Source: an uncultured Peptococcaceae bacterium (GTDB taxonomy: Bacteria > Bacillota > Desulfotomaculia > Desulfotomaculales > Desulfallaceae). From it: a stretch of DNA of 6,201 nt. A model generated the notes under the pieces. The model did not search any database, was not told the origin of the DNA, and was given only the letters and a program-made list of their open reading frames with translations. The translations under genes and the position numbers were made by a program. Below, one piece after another: positions 4,408 to 6,201 of the stretch. Numbering within the stretch: position 1 is the stretch's first letter; every line of letters starts with the position of its first letter. The stretch is taken from NCBI GenBank assembly GCA_913064925.1, contig CAJYBN010000168.1:1-6201 (forward strand), read 5' to 3'.

Positions 4408-6201
4408 CTATCCCCCCAGGGACGTAATGTTTTTTCCAGTTCCTTTAAGGCGCCGGTGTACCGGTGGACGGCGGCCGTAACGGCCGGGTCGGCTCCGGGC
4501 AGCATTACCGCGGGTTTCGGAAGTGAAAAATTCTCGGCAGCCGCCTTTTCCAGTGCAGCAACAGCTTCGCGAAGCCTGGCTTCCTCCCGGTCCAAGAAAG
4601 AGCCCAGCTTGTTTTGCGCTTCCCGCAGGCGGCACTTCTCCGCCAGCAGCCGGTCAATGACCGTTTCCATGGCGGCGGCGTCGAACGCGGGCGCCTCTGT
4701 GCCCGTTTTGCCGCACCATTCCCGGTGGAAGCGTTCCAAGTCGTCGTTTACTTGCGCGGCCAGATCACGGCAGGAGGGTACGGGTACGGCCTTACGGGCC
4801 AGGCGCAGGAACCCTTTTTTTACCATGCGCTTGCCTTCCCGCATGGCGAGTAATTCTTCGGGGCTGCCCAAAGAGTTTATTTTTTCCCGCCACCGGGTCA
4901 TGACGTCCGCCAGCCGGGACTGCAGCCCGGCAGCCGCGCGGCGCAGCGCCTCGGGCCGGTCGCCGCGCGCGCTTTCCCGGGTGCCCGGACCGGCGACTGA
5001 TTGCAGGATTTGCCCGGCTCTCCTTATGCATTGGCGGTAATTATCAGCGCAGCGGGCCTCCCAGATGCGGTTTTTGAGGTGCTGGAGCAGCCGGGAAAAG
5101 TTGCCCTTGTCGCGGCCGGCCAGGGCATCCAGGGCCGAGATCAGGTACACCCTGTCGGGGTCAACTTTGCCTTGGGAGGGCTGAACCAGGTTGACGTGCA
5201 GGTAGTTGCGCACCCGTTCCCGTTCCCGGGCGGTAAGGGTGTCGGTGAAATTAACGATGATGAACAATTTGCGCGCAAACTCGCTGTCACTGGGCATGGA
5301 CCGGGTGATCATTTCAAAAACGCTCAGGTCCGGCTTGGTCAAGATGTGCTTGCCGTTGAGGAAAAACAGGAAACAGTCCGATGCCGGCAGGTAGTGGGCG
5401 GTTATTTCCCGGTGCCGCCGGTAGACGGAATCCAGCCCTGGTGTATCCACGAACGTAGCTGTCTGCAGCAGCGCGGCCGGGTGCCGGATTTCTATGTTTT
5501 CCACGCGCAGGGCCTGGTGTGACGCAGCGATACCGGCTAAAACGACCCGGTCTTGATCGTTTTCCAGGTCCAGTTCCAGCGCGTCGGCCTGGTGGAAGTG
5601 GACCACGAACCAATCGGCCCGGCGGCCGCCGGCGAATTTGTGTGCGGGTATTTTTTTAAACAGTGTCTTCCAGGGCCGCCTGCCTTCCCGGAAATCGCGC
5701 TCCACCCGGGCAAAGGTTTTTTTCAACTCCTCTAGTTCCTGCAGCAGTTCTGCGGCGCTTACTGCGGCCAGCTTGCCGTTTTTGTTCATTTGCAGTTTCC
5801 TGATTTGCGTTCTTAACCCGGGATCGGTGATCCAGTGTTCCAGGGCGGCCAGTTCGTGCCGGCAGATGGCGACGTGCTGTTCCTCCTTAAAATGCGTGGG
5901 CACAGTTACTTGCCGGGCAAAGGTTATGGTGGCCCGCCTGCGGGTGCCGTGTTTGAGCATGGTGATGGCGAAGGTGGTGGGGCGGTTTTCCGCCGGCAGC
6001 AGGGCCTCCCCCATAATGGCATTGAAAAAAGTGGTTTTTCCGCTGGAAAAACTGCCGGCAGCGGTAACCAGGTAGTTTTCCCGGGCCAGCTTGCCGGCCA
6101 GGCGGCGCAGCCCCGCGGTTGCCGTGCCGTAGGGAGCCAGCAGCGGGTCCGACGCGGCTTGTTCCAGCAGCGACCTGATTTTTTCCCGTACCGCCGCGGG
6201 A
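4404..6201 (-). CDS. Dynamin-like GTPase (N-terminus beyond the window)
   Basis: Partial large GTPase; 598 residues are visible and the frame is open to the window edge. Numbering from the first complete codon (6200), the P-loop is GSFSSGKTTFFNA (49-61). A switch-I-like RPTT lies at 73-76, G3 is FVDTPGLDS (250-258), a G4-like VNFTD lies at 316-320, and a G5-like ISAL at 354-357. These mark the dynamin_N family. The ATG at 6014 is internal: starting there would delete the P-loop. Between switch I and G3 about 175 residues intervene, including a charged coiled-coil-like stretch (about 150-171). After the GTPase domain come long helical regions, with a basic patch KRMVKKGFLRLARKAVPVP at about 457-475 and coiled coil near 508-555. 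No obvious transmembrane span is visible. Family members remodel or tether membranes by GTP-driven oligomerisation; that activity is inferred here. It heads the cluster with three small genes. Confidence 0.88.
   Translation of the reverse strand, partial: PAAVREKIRSLLEQAASDPLLAPYGTATAGLRRLAGKLARENYLVTAAGSFSSGKTTFFNAIMGEALLPAENRPTTFAITMLKHGTRRRATITFARQVTVPTHFKEEQHVAICRHELAALEHWITDPGLRTQIRKLQMNKNGKLAAVSAAELLQELEELKKTFARVERDFREGRRPWKTLFKKIPAHKFAGGRRADWFVVHFHQADALELDLENDQDRVVLAGIAASHQALRVENIEIRHPAALLQTATFVDTPGLDSVYRRHREITAHYLPASDCFLFFLNGKHILTKPDLSVFEMITRSMPSDSEFARKLFIIVNFTDTLTARERERVRNYLHVNLVQPSQGKVDPDRVYLISALDALAGRDKGNFSRLLQHLKNRIWEARCADNYRQCIRRAGQILQSVAGPGTRESARGDRPEALRRAAAGLQSRLADVMTRWREKINSLGSPEELLAMREGKRMVKKGFLRLARKAVPVPSCRDLAAQVNDDLERFHREWCGKTGTEAPAFDAAAMETVIDRLLAEKCRLREAQNKLGSFLDREEARLREAVAALEKAAAENFSLPKPAVMLPGADPAVTAAVHRYTGALKELEKTLRPWGDR

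Noticed and set aside
4243..5040. Long plus-strand open frame of 265 codons antisense to the GTPase gene
   Set aside because: Its translation is serine/arginine-rich low-complexity sequence typical of an antisense shadow, and the minus-strand frame carries clear GTPase motifs.

Overview
The window suggests a moderately GC-rich Firmicute, most plausibly a clostridial or Peptococcaceae-type anaerobe. The basis is strong GGAGG-type ribosome binding sites, a GTG start, an AAA+ ATPase of the DUF815 type and a bacterial dynamin-like GTPase. This is inference from gene content and style; no phylogenetic marker is present. No tRNA, rRNA, CRISPR array, IS element or transposase was seen, and no non-coding stretch exceeds 100 bases.

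Layout. On the plus strand, 68-814 encodes a HAD-superfamily phosphatase of the Gph type. It meets the 3' end of a minus-strand DUF815-type AAA+ ATPase (803-2137), with a 12-base tail-to-tail overlap. Upstream of the ATPase on the same strand lies a small AT-richer gene (2204-2596) resembling the DUF1917/BLES03 family. The 91-base region 2603-2693 is a divergent promoter area carrying a tandem 11-bp repeat with -10-like sequences on both strands. From it a plus-strand RluA-family pseudouridine synthase (2694-3590) reads away.

From the right edge a minus-strand cluster reads leftward and ends convergent with the pseudouridine synthase. It comprises a dynamin-like GTPase (N-terminus outside the window, Walker A visible), a 61-residue helical protein whose start overlaps the GTPase stop (ATGA), a 91-residue coiled-coil protein, and a 104-residue coiled-coil protein with one C-terminal membrane segment. 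The tight spacing indicates one transcript with translational coupling.

The first half is largely housekeeping or orphan enzymes with no clear shared pathway. The GTPase cluster is the most interesting part: a large membrane-remodelling-type GTPase with three small accessory proteins, one of them probably tail-anchored. I recognise no named system with this composition.
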